From Robiginitomaculum sp. (GTDB lineage Bacteria > Pseudomonadota > Alphaproteobacteria > Caulobacterales > Maricaulaceae): DNA of 52,051 bases. The notes beneath the pieces are model-generated. The model saw only the letters and a program-made list of their open reading frames with translations, was not told the DNA's origin and made no database searches. This document shows, one piece after another, positions 43,348 through 51,456 of the stretch. The stretch spans positions 1 through 52,051 of the forward strand of contig JAJFFS010000018.1 of assembly GCA_021776515.1 (NCBI GenBank), read 5' to 3'. Position 1 is the stretch's first letter. Every line of letters starts with the position of its first letter. Made by a program: the position numbers and the translations under genes.

Positions 43348-44201
43348 CCCGCATAACTTTTCAGAATTGCCAGTGCTTCTTTATGAATTCGCAGATCGCC
43401 GCAGGCCAGCACTTGCCCGCCTTGCCAGACGGTGCCACCAGACCAGTCTGTAACTATCCCGCCAGCTCCCTCAACAATGGGAATAAGCGCCGCAATATCA
43501 TAACTTTCAAGCCCGGATTCTATGACAAGGTCTATGCCGCCACGGGCCAGTGAGGCATAGCCATAACAATCAAGACCATAGCGTTGCAGTCTTGATTTTG
43601 AACGTATCTGTTCAAAAGCAGGGCGTTCTTTATCTGTAAAAAGATAGGCATCCGTGGTGGAAATTGTCGCCTTGGCCAGTGTGGCGCATTGTCGTGCCTG
43701 TAATGGGCGCTTTGGTGAGTTAGGGCGAAGTAGATAAGCCGCATCCCCCAGGCCGACAAACCGCTCCCCTGTCACGGGCTGATCCATAATTCCCAAAACC
43801 GGACGCCCGTGTCGGGTCAGTGCAATCAACGTCCCCCAAACAGGCAAGGCACTGATAAAGGCGCGGGTGCCATCAATGGGGTCAAGAACCCAGTTAAATT
43901 CACCGGTGCCGGTCGTGATACCATATTCTTCACCACATATCCCATGTTCAGGAAAGTGTTCCTGCAACAGTGTTCGTATGGCCTGTTCTGCCCTGCGATC
44001 TGCCTCGGTAACCGGGTCAAAGGCTGCGCCTTTACCCGATTTCCCCTCTACCGAGACCCCCGTGTCAAAATAATTGAGAGTTATGTCTTGTGCGGCGTCT
44101 GCAAGCCGGTGCGAAAATGCGTCGTACACATCGCGTTCCTCTGCGCTCAGCAAAGCGGGCAGGGCATGACTTGAAGAGTTTGTGTTCTGCACTTTGGGCA
44201 T
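43344..44201 (-). CDS. Inositol monophosphatase family phosphatase (possibly HisN)
   Basis: About 285 residues from the ATG at 44201 (a GTG at 44207 is possible). The metal-binding motifs of the family are GEEYG near 94, WVLDPIDGTRAFISALPVWGTLIAL near 107-130 and, near the C-terminus, YDIAALIPIVEGAGGIVTDWSGG. Members hydrolyse histidinol phosphate, inositol phosphate or similar sugar phosphates. The sequence looks closest to the HisN histidinol-phosphatases of alphaproteobacteria, but no his gene is nearby, so the substrate is uncertain. Confidence 0.85.
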   Translation of the reverse strand: MPKVQNTNSSSHALPALLSAEERDVYDAFSHRLADAAQDITLNYFDTGVSVEGKSGKGAAFDPVTEADRRAEQAIRTLLQEHFPEHGICGEEYGITTGTGEFNWVLDPIDGTRAFISALPVWGTLIALTRHGRPVLGIMDQPVTGERFVGLGDAAYLLRPNSPKRPLQARQCATLAKATISTTDAYLFTDKERPAFEQIRSKSRLQRYGLDCYGYASLARGGIDLVIESGLESYDIAALIPIVEGAGGIVTDWSGGTVWQGGQVLACGDLRIHKEALAILKSYAG

Positions 44202-44265
44202 GTGCACATTTTATCGTCAGGCTGCACAAAAGGCGAGCCCGACAGATAAAATATTCAGTTGCCCA

Positions 44266-44643
44266 TTATGCGGCCGAGTTTGAACCACTCATGGCTTTGG
44301 CCAGTTCCAGAAGACGGCGGCGTGTGCTTTCATCTAATGTGTAATAGGCACGGACAAGCTCCATAGTTTCGCCCTGGGTTAAAATATCGGCAGGCAGAGC
44401 GTTTGAATCATTGGCCGGTTCTTCGTTGCTGAGACCATCATAGAAGTACTGTACAGGAACATGTAAAGCCTCGGAAAGGTCGAACAGACGACTGGCGCTG
44501 ATGCGGTTGGCCGCGCACTCATATTTTTGAATTTGTTGAAACCGAATGCCAACCTGTTCACCAAGTCCTTGCTGGGTCATACCCAGAAGCCGGCGGCGAC
44601 GGCGCAGGCGACGCCCGACATGTATATCAATTGAACTAACCAT
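44266..44643 (-). CDS. XRE-family transcriptional regulator, PraR-like
   Basis: 125 residues. A helix-turn-helix domain occupies about 8-65 (VGRRLRRRRRLLGMTQQGLGEQVGIRFQQIQKYECAANRISASRLFDLSEALHVPVQYFYDG). The IDIHVGRRLRxRR start and FQQIQKYE core match a widespread alphaproteobacterial group that includes PraR, a regulator of biofilm and quorum sensing in rhizobia. The C-terminal part ends in a conserved RRRLLELAKAM helix. It lies 64 bases before the hisN-like gene and 104 bases downstream of the typA start, all on the minus strand. Confidence 0.85.
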   Translation of the reverse strand: MVSSIDIHVGRRLRRRRRLLGMTQQGLGEQVGIRFQQIQKYECAANRISASRLFDLSEALHVPVQYFYDGLSNEEPANDSNALPADILTQGETMELVRAYYTLDESTRRRLLELAKAMSGSNSAA

Positions 44644-44715
44644 AACTCTCTCACTTTCTACAACAGCATCTTCGCGATACCTGCTGTTAAAGAACGCAAG
44701 AGCTGTGCCTAAATG

Positions 44716-46539
44716 TCAGTTTTGCGCAAGCTTTTGTTTTTGCTTGCGTTTTATAGGGTCCAGTTCAGTTTTCCGTACACGGATGGCGCTAGGCGTAACT
44801 TCAACCTGCTCGTCATCGGCGATCCAGGCGATGGCTTGTTCCAAAGTGAGACGCCTTGGTGTTACCAATGTGACCGCGTCATCCTTGCCTGAAGCACGCA
44901 TGTTGGTCAGTTTTTTGCCCTTGATGGGATTGACCATTAAATCATCACCGCGTGTACACTCGCCAATGATCATGCCGCCATAAACCTGTTCACCTGCGCC
45001 GATAAACAATGTGCCGCGTGGCTCTATGTTCATCAATGCGAATGCCGAAGCCTTGCCATCAATCATAGATATGAGGGCACCGTGCTGGCGATCCTCAATA
45101 ACACCGCGCCATGGGCCCCAATGAGAGAACACCCGGTTAAGTACACCCTTGCCTCTGGTTTCGGTCAAGAACCGCCCGCCATAGCCAATCAGTGCCCGGG
45201 AAGGCGCATCAAACACCAGCCGGATATGGCCGGCACCCGCCGGGCTCATGTTTTTTAACTCGGCTTTGCGTTTTGTCAGGCTTTCAATGACAGTGCCCGA
45301 GTGAGCTTCGTCCACATCACAGATGACTTCCTCATAAGGCTCAAGCCGTTTGCCTGTGGTTTCATCGGTTCGTATCAATACGCGCGGACGGGAGACTGAA
45401 AGCTCAAAGCCTTCCCGGCGCAAGGTTTCAATTAATACACCAAGCTGCAATTCGCCTCGCCCGGCCAGTTCCAGTGCATCGGCACCAGTGCTGGCATCGC
45501 GCACTTCAATAGCAACATTTGCCCGCGCTTCACGAAGCAGGCGCTCGCGGATCACCCGTGATTGCACCTTGTCACCATCACGGCCACCCAAAGGCGAATC
45601 ATTAATGGTTATGGTTACAGCCATGGTTGGTGGATCAATGGCGGTAGCCGTGATCGGTTCCATAATTTCAGGTGCTGCCAGTGTGTCGGCTACATTGGCC
45701 GTACCAAATCCGGCAATCGCAGCAATATCACCAGCGTGAACTTCTTCGGCAGGAATACGTTCCATACCCTGCATAACAAACAGCTTGGACAGTCGGGCGC
45801 GCTCTATAGGTTCTCCAGTGCGCGCAAGTGCCTGTACTAAATCACCCACGCGAATTGAGCCGGTTTCTATGCGCCCGGTCAGCACCCGCCCCACATAGGG
45901 GTCTGCGTCCAGCATGGAAACCAGCATCGAAAAGGGTTGGTCCCTGCGATTGGCTGCTTCGGGTGGTGGTGTGTGCTCAACAATGGTTTCAAATAGAGGA
46001 GTAAGGTCTTTGCCAATCACACCTTCTTCCTTGCTGGCCCAGCCATCGCGCCCGGCCGCATAAACAAAAGGAAAATCCAACTGTTCTTCGCTGGCACCAA
46101 GGTCAGAAAAGAGGTCGAAAACCGCATTCAACGATTTTTCCGGATCAGCACCCGTGCGATCCACCTTGTTCAATACCACCATAGGGCAAAGGCCTAATCC
46201 CAGTGCCTTTGAAAGCACAAAGCGGGTTTGTGGCATGGGCCCTTCAGCAGCATCAATAAGCAGAACAGCACCATCAACCATCGAAAGTATGCGCTCTACC
46301 TCACCACCAAAGTCAGCGTGACCCGGGGTGTCGATAATGTTAATACGCGTTCCCTGCCAGGTGACACTGGCGCATTTAGCCATAATGGTAATGCCACGTT
46401 CCTGTTCCTGGTCAATATTATCCAGTGCACGCTCGGGACGTTTTTCATGAGCGGCAAACACACCGGTCTGGATGAGCATTTGGTCAACCAGCGTAGTTTT
46501 GCCGTGGTCAACGTGAGCGATGATTGCAATGTTACGCAT
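44716..46539 (-). CDS. typA: Ribosome-associated GTPase TypA/BipA
   Basis: TypA (BipA), 607 residues, a translational GTPase linked to ribosome assembly at low temperature and to stress. G1 is [13 protein letters not shown] at residues 8-20, G3 [16 protein letters not shown] near 70, and G4 [11 protein letters not shown] near 124. EF-G-like domains follow, and the C-terminal RQKQKLAQN ending is typical. It is transcribed away from the small RNA. Confidence 0.96.
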   Translation of the reverse strand: MRNIAIIAHVDHGKTTLVDQMLIQTGVFAAHEKRPERALDNIDQEQERGITIMAKCASVTWQGTRINIIDTPGHADFGGEVERILSMVDGAVLLIDAAEGPMPQTRFVLSKALGLGLCPMVVLNKVDRTGADPEKSLNAVFDLFSDLGASEEQLDFPFVYAAGRDGWASKEEGVIGKDLTPLFETIVEHTPPPEAANRRDQPFSMLVSMLDADPYVGRVLTGRIETGSIRVGDLVQALARTGEPIERARLSKLFVMQGMERIPAEEVHAGDIAAIAGFGTANVADTLAAPEIMEPITATAIDPPTMAVTITINDSPLGGRDGDKVQSRVIRERLLREARANVAIEVRDASTGADALELAGRGELQLGVLIETLRREGFELSVSRPRVLIRTDETTGKRLEPYEEVICDVDEAHSGTVIESLTKRKAELKNMSPAGAGHIRLVFDAPSRALIGYGGRFLTETRGKGVLNRVFSHWGPWRGVIEDRQHGALISMIDGKASAFALMNIEPRGTLFIGAGEQVYGGMIIGECTRGDDLMVNPIKGKKLTNMRASGKDDAVTLVTPRRLTLEQAIAWIADDEQVEVTPSAIRVRKTELDPIKRKQKQKLAQN

Positions 46540-46682
46540 GGAAGTCTTAACTCTCAGATTGTTCCCTAGAAGCAGGTCAAGGCGTCAGCTAGAGCAATCA
46601 TGATCTAAAAGATAGTTGAAGTTTCAGTTTTGTGCGCCGCACCCTTGTTTTTTGTGCAGTGCAATATATCGTGTGTGTGTTG

Positions 46683-46759
46683 CGGCGTCGCACGCCGTCA
46701 CCCTTTTGGGTGTTTCCTCCCTAATAACTTTCCGCGTCCTGATGGGACGCGGTTTTTTT
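46683..46759 (+). ncRNA. Small regulatory RNA, suhB/ar8/MmgR-like
   Basis: A compact element: hairpin CACCC-TTTT-GGGTG (46699-46712), then the single-stranded decamer TTTCCTCCCT (46713-46722), then a perfect 8-base terminator stem CCGCGTCC/GGACGCGG (46732-46752) and seven T's. From memory this layout and decamer are the hallmark of the alphaproteobacterial suhB (ar8) family, which includes MmgR of Sinorhizobium, a roughly 77-base sRNA that affects polyhydroxybutyrate storage. The 5' end is approximate. No plus-strand gene upstream would otherwise need this terminator. Confidence 0.75.
46732..46759 (+). terminator. Terminator of the small RNA
   Basis: Exact 8-base stem with a 5-base loop followed by TTTTTTT. 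The T-run lies on the plus strand only, so it serves a plus-strand transcript and not the minus-strand amidohydrolase gene that ends 9 bases further on. Confidence 0.85.
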
Positions 46760-46767
46760 ATGGCTGA

Positions 46768-47721
46768 TTACACAAAGCGGCAAATGGCTTCGCAGAGTTT
46801 TCCCATATTAGCACGAAGCTTTTTAAACCCTTCTGATTTTTGAAGATCTTTTTCGTCCATATAAAGCCTACGGTTAATTTCAATCTGCAAGGCCTGAATG
46901 CCTTGTAATGGCTTGCCATACAGGAGGGTAGAGTACCCACCAGAGTAAGGTGTATTTCGTACAACCCGGTAACCTGAGGCAATCAAGAAATTTTCAACAT
47001 GGGCAACAAGTGTCGGATTGCAGGTCTGGCCGTGCCCATCGCCAAGCACGAAGTCTGCCGACCCGCCCGGGCAATATGTTGCGCATGATGAAGGCATGGA
47101 ATGGCAATCAATCAAAAGGGCGCGGCCTGCTTTCTGCTGACTCTTATGCAATAAACCTGAAAGCGCCTCATGGTATGGCGTATGTAAATAGTGCAGGCGC
47201 TGTACCGCTTCGGCATAGGCAATCTTGTTTTTATAAATCGGTACACCGGCAGATACGATACGTGGTATTACGCCCAGCCCGGCATGCACCCGCGCATTTT
47301 TCCCTTGTGAAAGGGGCGTGCAGTAGTCGCTATACATTTCCGGGTCCAGCTCGTTTTGCGCACGGTTGGCATCGAGCATGGCGCGGGGAAAGTGAGCACG
47401 CAGCAATGATGCCCCGTAAAGAGGAGCATCTGCGAATAATTCATCAACCCAGGCATCTTCTGAAACCCGTAACGAGCGCGCATCCAGGCGGCTTAATTGC
47501 TGAAATTTTTTGGGATAGCATCGTCCCGAATGTGGAGAAGCAAAAACTACGGGTAATGGAAGCTCAGGTGTTGAAATGTCAAAAGCAGGCACTAGCTCCG
47601 GCCAGGGTTGGCGCCGGGATAGTTTTACTGCCGCATCAAGAGTGCTCCAGACATTCATAAAGAGGAATTTTGCTTGCTGGTTTGGATTCGTCAAGGGCTG
47701 CAATGGGCACTGCACCTTCAT
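46768..47721 (-). CDS. N-formylglutamate amidohydrolase family protein
   Basis: 317 residues. The family signature appears as VFASPHSGRCYPKKF near residues 59-73, with WVDELFADAP, and DCHSMPS near 200, where His and Asp probably bind the metal. Members hydrolyse N-formyl-L-glutamate in histidine breakdown, or related N-acyl amino acids; no hut genes are nearby, so the substrate is open. The ATG at 47721 has AGAGGG about 10 bases upstream; an internal ATG at 47658 is an alternative. Divergent from the CpdR gene, an arrangement I recall in other alphaproteobacteria. Confidence 0.85.
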   Translation of the reverse strand: MKVQCPLQPLTNPNQQAKFLFMNVWSTLDAAVKLSRRQPWPELVPAFDISTPELPLPVVFASPHSGRCYPKKFQQLSRLDARSLRVSEDAWVDELFADAPLYGASLLRAHFPRAMLDANRAQNELDPEMYSDYCTPLSQGKNARVHAGLGVIPRIVSAGVPIYKNKIAYAEAVQRLHYLHTPYHEALSGLLHKSQQKAGRALLIDCHSMPSSCATYCPGGSADFVLGDGHGQTCNPTLVAHVENFLIASGYRVVRNTPYSGGYSTLLYGKPLQGIQALQIEINRRLYMDEKDLQKSEGFKKLRANMGKLCEAICRFV

Positions 47722-47809
47722 CCCCTCTTTACCCTCTTGCTCTATAGTTTTTCTCAGTAACCATAAAAAAGCCCCAAAAGAGGGTTTAAACGGGTATCAG
47801 GAGTGGTAA

Positions 47810-48175
47810 ATGGCACGAATTCTACTGGCCGAGGATGATGATTCGATGAGAGGTTTTCTGGCCAACGCGCTGGAACGCGCTGGTCATGAGGTCATTTCTT
47901 GTGCTGACGGTGATGAAGGGTTGGATGCTTTGCGCTCCACACCAACAGATTTTGATCTTTTGCTGACAGATATTGTTATGCCCGGTGTTGACGGTATAGA
48001 GCTGGCCCGCAAGGCTGCGGAGAAGGATAAATCATTAAAAATCATGTTTATCACCGGCTTTGCTGCGGTAGCACTAAATCCGGGGCATCAAGCCCCTAAA
48101 GATGCTAAGGTGTTGTCCAAACCATTTCATTTGCGCGAGCTGGTGGCCGAAGTTGAACGGGTTATGGCTGCCTAG
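47810..48175 (+). CDS. cpdR: Single-domain response regulator CpdR
   Basis: CpdR, 121 residues, a receiver domain only. In Caulobacter, unphosphorylated CpdR primes the ClpXP protease and so controls cell-cycle proteolysis; phosphate comes through CckA and ChpT. The protein begins MARILLAEDDDSMRGFLANALERAGHEV, and Asp54 is in LLTDIVMPGVDGIELA. The diagnostic KIMFITGFAAVALNP and APKDAKVLSKPFHLRELV segments are near-identical to the family. It ends in Ala-Ala, as other CpdR proteins do. Confidence 0.93.
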   Translation: MARILLAEDDDSMRGFLANALERAGHEVISCADGDEGLDALRSTPTDFDLLLTDIVMPGVDGIELARKAAEKDKSLKIMFITGFAAVALNPGHQAPKDAKVLSKPFHLRELVAEVERVMAA

Positions 48176-48272
48176 AGAAGCCTCGGTTTATTTTGCACTG
48201 ACGCACGCCCTTGCACGGGGGCGGGCGCTTGGCTATAGACGCTGCTCTTGTTTCAAGGTTTTCCTTGTTATA

Positions 48273-48347
48273 GGGCGATTAGCTCAGCGGGAGAGCACTA
48301 CATTGACATTGTAGGGGTCACTGGTTCAATCCCAGTATCGCCCACCA
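48273..48347 (+). tRNA. tRNA-Val (anticodon GAC)
   Basis: A 75-base cloverleaf: acceptor GGGCGAT pairs with ATCGCCC, D-arm TAGCTCAGCGGGAGAGC, anticodon arm CTACA-TTGACAT-TGTAG with anticodon GAC, T-arm GGTTCAATC, and an encoded CCA. The integrated element abuts its 3' half. Confidence 0.96.
48298..48347. other. Probable attachment site in the tRNA-Val 3' half
   Basis: The last 50 bases of tRNA-Val also encode, on the other strand, the end of the serine recombinase (GDTGIEPVTPTMSM then TAG at 48298). This is the junction expected if an element recombined into the tRNA gene and restored its 3' half. The matching second copy should lie beyond the window. Confidence 0.6.
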
Positions 48348-49917
48348 TCATATTTTCAGGTGATATATTCGCTTGCAAACCGGCCTTAAGTCGTTGAATT
48401 AATTGAAATGGTAGGCTTGGTATAGCGGTTCTATATCCCTTGTTTCGGTCATAGACCAAACGCGAGCCAAAGGCGAGTTTTAGCACCAGACGACGCTCAC
48501 TTAACCCGCCGTGATCCCATAGGTTACAAGGGTTTAGTAAGAAGTTGAGCGCGGTTCTAGAAATGTCCGTATAGCATCGTACAGGAGCCGTGGATTCCAG
48601 CTTTTCATTCAAGACCAGTTTTTGACGCTCCAATACACCAATCTTGCTTTCATAAGCTTTGATAACGCTTGCGCTATTCGTGTCGACAATGCGCTCAAGC
48701 AGCTTGTTGATTGACGCCTGTACATGCTGGATGTTTTTCGCTCGTTCGCGCTTTTGATTGGCTAAAGCCGCCTCGCATTGCCCCCAGCCATCTTTGAGCA
48801 AATCCAATAAGATGGTGGCAAGTTTAGGGGTAGGTGTCATGCCTTTAAGGATAACTTCAAATTCACTTTCCAAGGTTTCTCTACGAATGGATTTGCCATA
48901 GCTATCACAGCCCTTGTGCTGGCATATGTAATACGGATATTTCTTGGTGCGTCCCTTTGACCAACAAGAGGTCAGCGACCACCCACAATCACCACAGGCA
49001 ACCGCACCGCGTAATACAAAGTCTTCGCTTATGCTCTTATAGACCGGCATAACTGGCTGCTTCCTTGCACGCCGTGCCTGTATCTTCTCAAAGGCTTCAA
49101 CAGAGATAAGACCTTGATGTTGGCCTTTGCGCAATGAGATATTCCAGCGAGGGATTTCTAGCAATCCAGCATAAAGAGGTTCGGTCAACATTTCTTTGAA
49201 ACGATGAAAGCGCAAATTACCTCGCCCATCACGTGGGAAGTATGGCAGGGTTTCAAAATAACGCATGATCTCGGCGCAAGTCTGAAAGCGACCTGAGGCA
49301 AAGCCCTCTAATGCTTCTTGAATGGATGAGGCCAAAGGTTCATGACGAACAAGAACTTTACCGCGTCCAGCCTGCCTCTCAAACTTAAGACCCATTGGCG
49401 CACGAAACACCCAAAACCCAGCCATTGCCCGTGCAACCATTCTGTTTTTGGATTGTTCGGCATTTTTCTTACGCTGATGCTGGGCAATTACTGCCATCAT
49501 ATGTTCCATAAACTGGCTGTCTGAATCCTCGCCAAATTCAATTGACGGGCTTTCTAAAATACCGCCAGCTTCTGCAATATCGCTACGCAGGGTTAAATGA
49601 GCCTCAAGGCCACGAGCAAGACGGCTAATATCGTCAATAATGACCACATGCTGGTCTTTCTTATTAGCTTTAAGAAAAGCCAATAGCTTTGTCATGGCAG
49701 GGCGTATCGCCACAGAGCCAGAAATGTCGTCTTTGAAGAAATAAACAACCTCATAGCCTTTAAATTTAGCGTATTCCTCGCAACGGGTAATTTGCGAGTT
49801 TAGCCCATCGCCTTTTGTTACCTGTTTGGTGCTGGACACACGCGCATAGATAACCGCTAGCTTGGCGCTATGGGTTTTGGAACTAGAACTAAATTCCTCA
49901 GAAAACTCAAAAGTCAT
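48298..49917 (-). CDS. Large serine recombinase / integrase
   Basis: 539 residues. The resolvase domain starts at LAVIYARVSSTKQ, with the catalytic Ser at about residue 28, followed by DDISGSVAIRPAM, IDDISRLARGLEAHL and GEDSDSQFMEHMMAVIAQHQR. A recombinase domain (about 165-290), a zinc ribbon (CGDCGWSLTSCW with CQHKGCDSYG, about 310-345) and a helical coiled region follow. The last 16 or so codons read through the antisense strand of tRNA-Val. AAGGAGG precedes the ATG. It should integrate and excise the element; serine recombinases less often use tRNA genes than tyrosine integrases do. Confidence 0.9.
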   Translation of the reverse strand: MTFEFSEEFSSSSKTHSAKLAVIYARVSSTKQVTKGDGLNSQITRCEEYAKFKGYEVVYFFKDDISGSVAIRPAMTKLLAFLKANKKDQHVVIIDDISRLARGLEAHLTLRSDIAEAGGILESPSIEFGEDSDSQFMEHMMAVIAQHQRKKNAEQSKNRMVARAMAGFWVFRAPMGLKFERQAGRGKVLVRHEPLASSIQEALEGFASGRFQTCAEIMRYFETLPYFPRDGRGNLRFHRFKEMLTEPLYAGLLEIPRWNISLRKGQHQGLISVEAFEKIQARRARKQPVMPVYKSISEDFVLRGAVACGDCGWSLTSCWSKGRTKKYPYYICQHKGCDSYGKSIRRETLESEFEVILKGMTPTPKLATILLDLLKDGWGQCEAALANQKRERAKNIQHVQASINKLLERIVDTNSASVIKAYESKIGVLERQKLVLNEKLESTAPVRCYTDISRTALNFLLNPCNLWDHGGLSERRLVLKLAFGSRLVYDRNKGYRTAIPSLPFQLIQRLKAGLQANISPENMMVGDTGIEPVTPTMSM

Positions 49918-49927
49918 ATATGCCTCC

Positions 49928-50266
49928 TTATCCAGCGTCAGCTTGTTCGAGATAATCAGATTCTAGCAAAATATCACGCTCAAGTCCCGTGGTTTTGCCC
50001 TTTTGTTCACAGGCCAATGACACAGAATCCAGCCCAAAGCCCATCTCAACAAAGCGCGACATGATTTGCCACAGGGCTTTTAGAACATCTACCTTTTGTT
50101 CTTCGGTTAAATCAAATTCGCTGAATTGGTCGATATATTTCTCAATATCCAATTTCAAAACCAGTGCATTATTATCTGCGCATGGTGGTGGTTCTACCCA
50201 GTCAATTGCTAAGTTTTGTTTTGGTTGAGTTTCAGGCACAGCTTGCCCGTCTTCATGATCGCTCAT
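49928..50266 (-). CDS. Small conserved protein preceding the serine recombinase
   Basis: 112 residues, function unknown. The centre reads YIDQFSEFDLTEEQKVDVLKALWQIMSRFVEMGFGLDSV; I recall similar small proteins directly upstream of serine recombinases in alphaproteobacterial elements. There is no signal peptide or membrane segment. AAGGAG lies 7 bases before the ATG. The stop is 10 bases from the recombinase start on the same strand, so the two are probably co-transcribed; a helper or directionality role is a guess. Confidence 0.75.
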   Translation of the reverse strand: MSDHEDGQAVPETQPKQNLAIDWVEPPPCADNNALVLKLDIEKYIDQFSEFDLTEEQKVDVLKALWQIMSRFVEMGFGLDSVSLACEQKGKTTGLERDILLESDYLEQADAG

Positions 50267-50378
50267 GGCAGTCTCCTTGATTGTTAGGGGTTATTTTTGT
50301 GGGTGATTATCAGCCAATATCGCAGCTTACTTTTAAGCGCAGATATGGCGTTTATGGGCTAAATAGTATCACGAAATA

Positions 50379-50467
50379 GGAATATATTCCATGCATATAT
50401 CAATAAAATAAAGGTTCTTGATAGTTAAGTGTTATTTTCTTGACATTTATAGTGATATTGCTATATT
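50379..50467 (+). promoter_or_regulatory. Promoter and likely operators of the toxin-antitoxin pair
   Basis: TTGACA (50440-50445) and TATATT (50462-50467) are spaced 16 bases apart, a good housekeeping promoter. An imperfect palindrome ATAGTGATATTGCTAT (50449-50464, 12 of 16 positions symmetric) fills the spacer, and an exact palindrome GGAATATATTCC (50379-50390) lies upstream. Either could be the operator bound by the antitoxin. Confidence 0.65.
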
Positions 50468-50474
50468 CTTGATT

Positions 50475-50849
50475 ATGGATGAAAACATGCCGTTAAAGAA
50501 GCTGATCTGGGTTGGTACATGCCTGGCTGATTTAAAGGTGTTTCCTGAAGAGGTAAAAGACGAGATTGGTTTTGCACTTCATGAAGCCCAAATGGGTGGC
50601 AAGAGCCGAAAGGCCAAACCGCTTAAAGGCTATAAGGGTGGTGGCATTTTAGAGATTGTAGATAGCCATGATGGCAACACTTACCGCGCTGTTTACACTG
50701 TTCGTTTTATAGAGGCGGTATATGCCTTGCACGCCTTTCAGAAGAAATCCAAGCGCGGCATTGCTACCCCGAAGAACGAACTTGAGATGATTAAACGCCG
50801 ATTAAAAGTGGCAGAACAGATAGACAAAGACCTAGGAGAAAAGACATGA
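50475..50849 (+). CDS. RelE/HigB-type toxin (phage Gp49-like family)
   Basis: About 124 residues from the ATG at 50475 (a second ATG at 50487 is possible). The frame runs back to 50418 through the promoter, so that longer form is rejected. The pattern KKLIWVGTCLADLKVFPEEVKDEIGFALHEAQMGGKSRKAKPLKGYKGGGILEIV followed by TYRAVYTVRFIEAVYALHAFQKKSKRGI matches the Gp49/HigB2 branch of the RelE superfamily, mRNA-cleaving toxins that act on the ribosome. It precedes and overlaps the antitoxin gene, the HigBA order. The predicted transcript start is almost at the ATG. Confidence 0.88.
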   Translation: MDENMPLKKLIWVGTCLADLKVFPEEVKDEIGFALHEAQMGGKSRKAKPLKGYKGGGILEIVDSHDGNTYRAVYTVRFIEAVYALHAFQKKSKRGIATPKNELEMIKRRLKVAEQIDKDLGEKT

Positions 50850-51172
50850 CTGATACAGGATACACAGCCTCCAAGGGCAGCGTTTTTGATGATCTAGGCT
50901 TTGCCCCAGAGCATAAAGAAAAAGCCTTTCTTGCCAGCTACATTAAAGAACGCATGAAACAATTACGGCTTAATCAAACAAAGGCAGCAAAACGTATGGG
51001 GATTAAACAGCCCGATCTTTCTAATATCCTGCGCGGGCATTTTAGAGGTTATAGCATTGAGCGCATGACCCGCTTGCTTGGAACTTTGGACTGCGATGTT
51101 GATATTGTCATTCGCCCCCATGGGAAGAACGAACAATCACACATCATTCATATGGGGCCACTTCCAGCCTAA
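50846..51172 (+). CDS. XRE-family antitoxin (HigA2-like)
   Basis: 108 residues. The helix-turn-helix is at about 30-70 (YIKERMKQLRLNQTKAAKRMGIKQPDLSNILRGHFRGYSIERMTRLL), followed by DCDVDIVIRPHGK, the family's closing strand. It should neutralise the toxin and repress the shared promoter. The ATG overlaps the toxin stop by 4 bases (ATGA). Its stop overlaps that of the convergent downstream gene by 4 bases. Confidence 0.9.
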   Translation: MTDTGYTASKGSVFDDLGFAPEHKEKAFLASYIKERMKQLRLNQTKAAKRMGIKQPDLSNILRGHFRGYSIERMTRLLGTLDCDVDIVIRPHGKNEQSHIIHMGPLPA

Positions 51173-51444
51173 ATCTTTTTTCCCTTATCTTTGCTAGCAT
51201 TGAGACGCTGCTGCTGTTCTTTTTGCATAACATCCAGTTCTTTGAATATATCGACACGTTGTTGTCTGAGATTATTCCGTACTTTCTCATGTGATTTGGC
51301 TTGCACTATGCCTTTTGGCCTTGGTGCCATAGCGGGATTGGAGGGCATGTTCAGGCGCTTCTCTATTGCCTCAGCCTTGGCACGAAGTGCCTCTTGCTGA
51401 CTGGCATAGGTTTCGCCCGCCTTGGGATTAAATGCTTGTTTCAT
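51169..51444 (-). CDS. Small hypothetical protein downstream of the coupling protein gene
   Basis: 91 residues, not recognised. It is highly charged and mostly helical in character (EALRAKAEAIEKRLNM, VRNNLRQQRVDIFKELDVMQKEQQQRL), with no signal peptide or membrane segment. It starts 12 bases after the coupling protein stop on the same strand, so it belongs to the same transfer operon, and it ends overlapping the antitoxin gene by 4 bases. Confidence 0.6.
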   Translation of the reverse strand: MKQAFNPKAGETYASQQEALRAKAEAIEKRLNMPSNPAMAPRPKGIVQAKSHEKVRNNLRQQRVDIFKELDVMQKEQQQRLNASKDKGKKI

Positions 51445-51456
51445 AGCTTTTCTCTA

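Noticed and set aside
46560-46760. SRP RNA or 6S RNA as the identity of the intergenic transcript
   Set aside because: The SRP core (GGAAGGAAGCAGCC type) is absent and there is no long 6S-style rod. The TTTCCTCCCT motif and size fit the suhB/MmgR family better.
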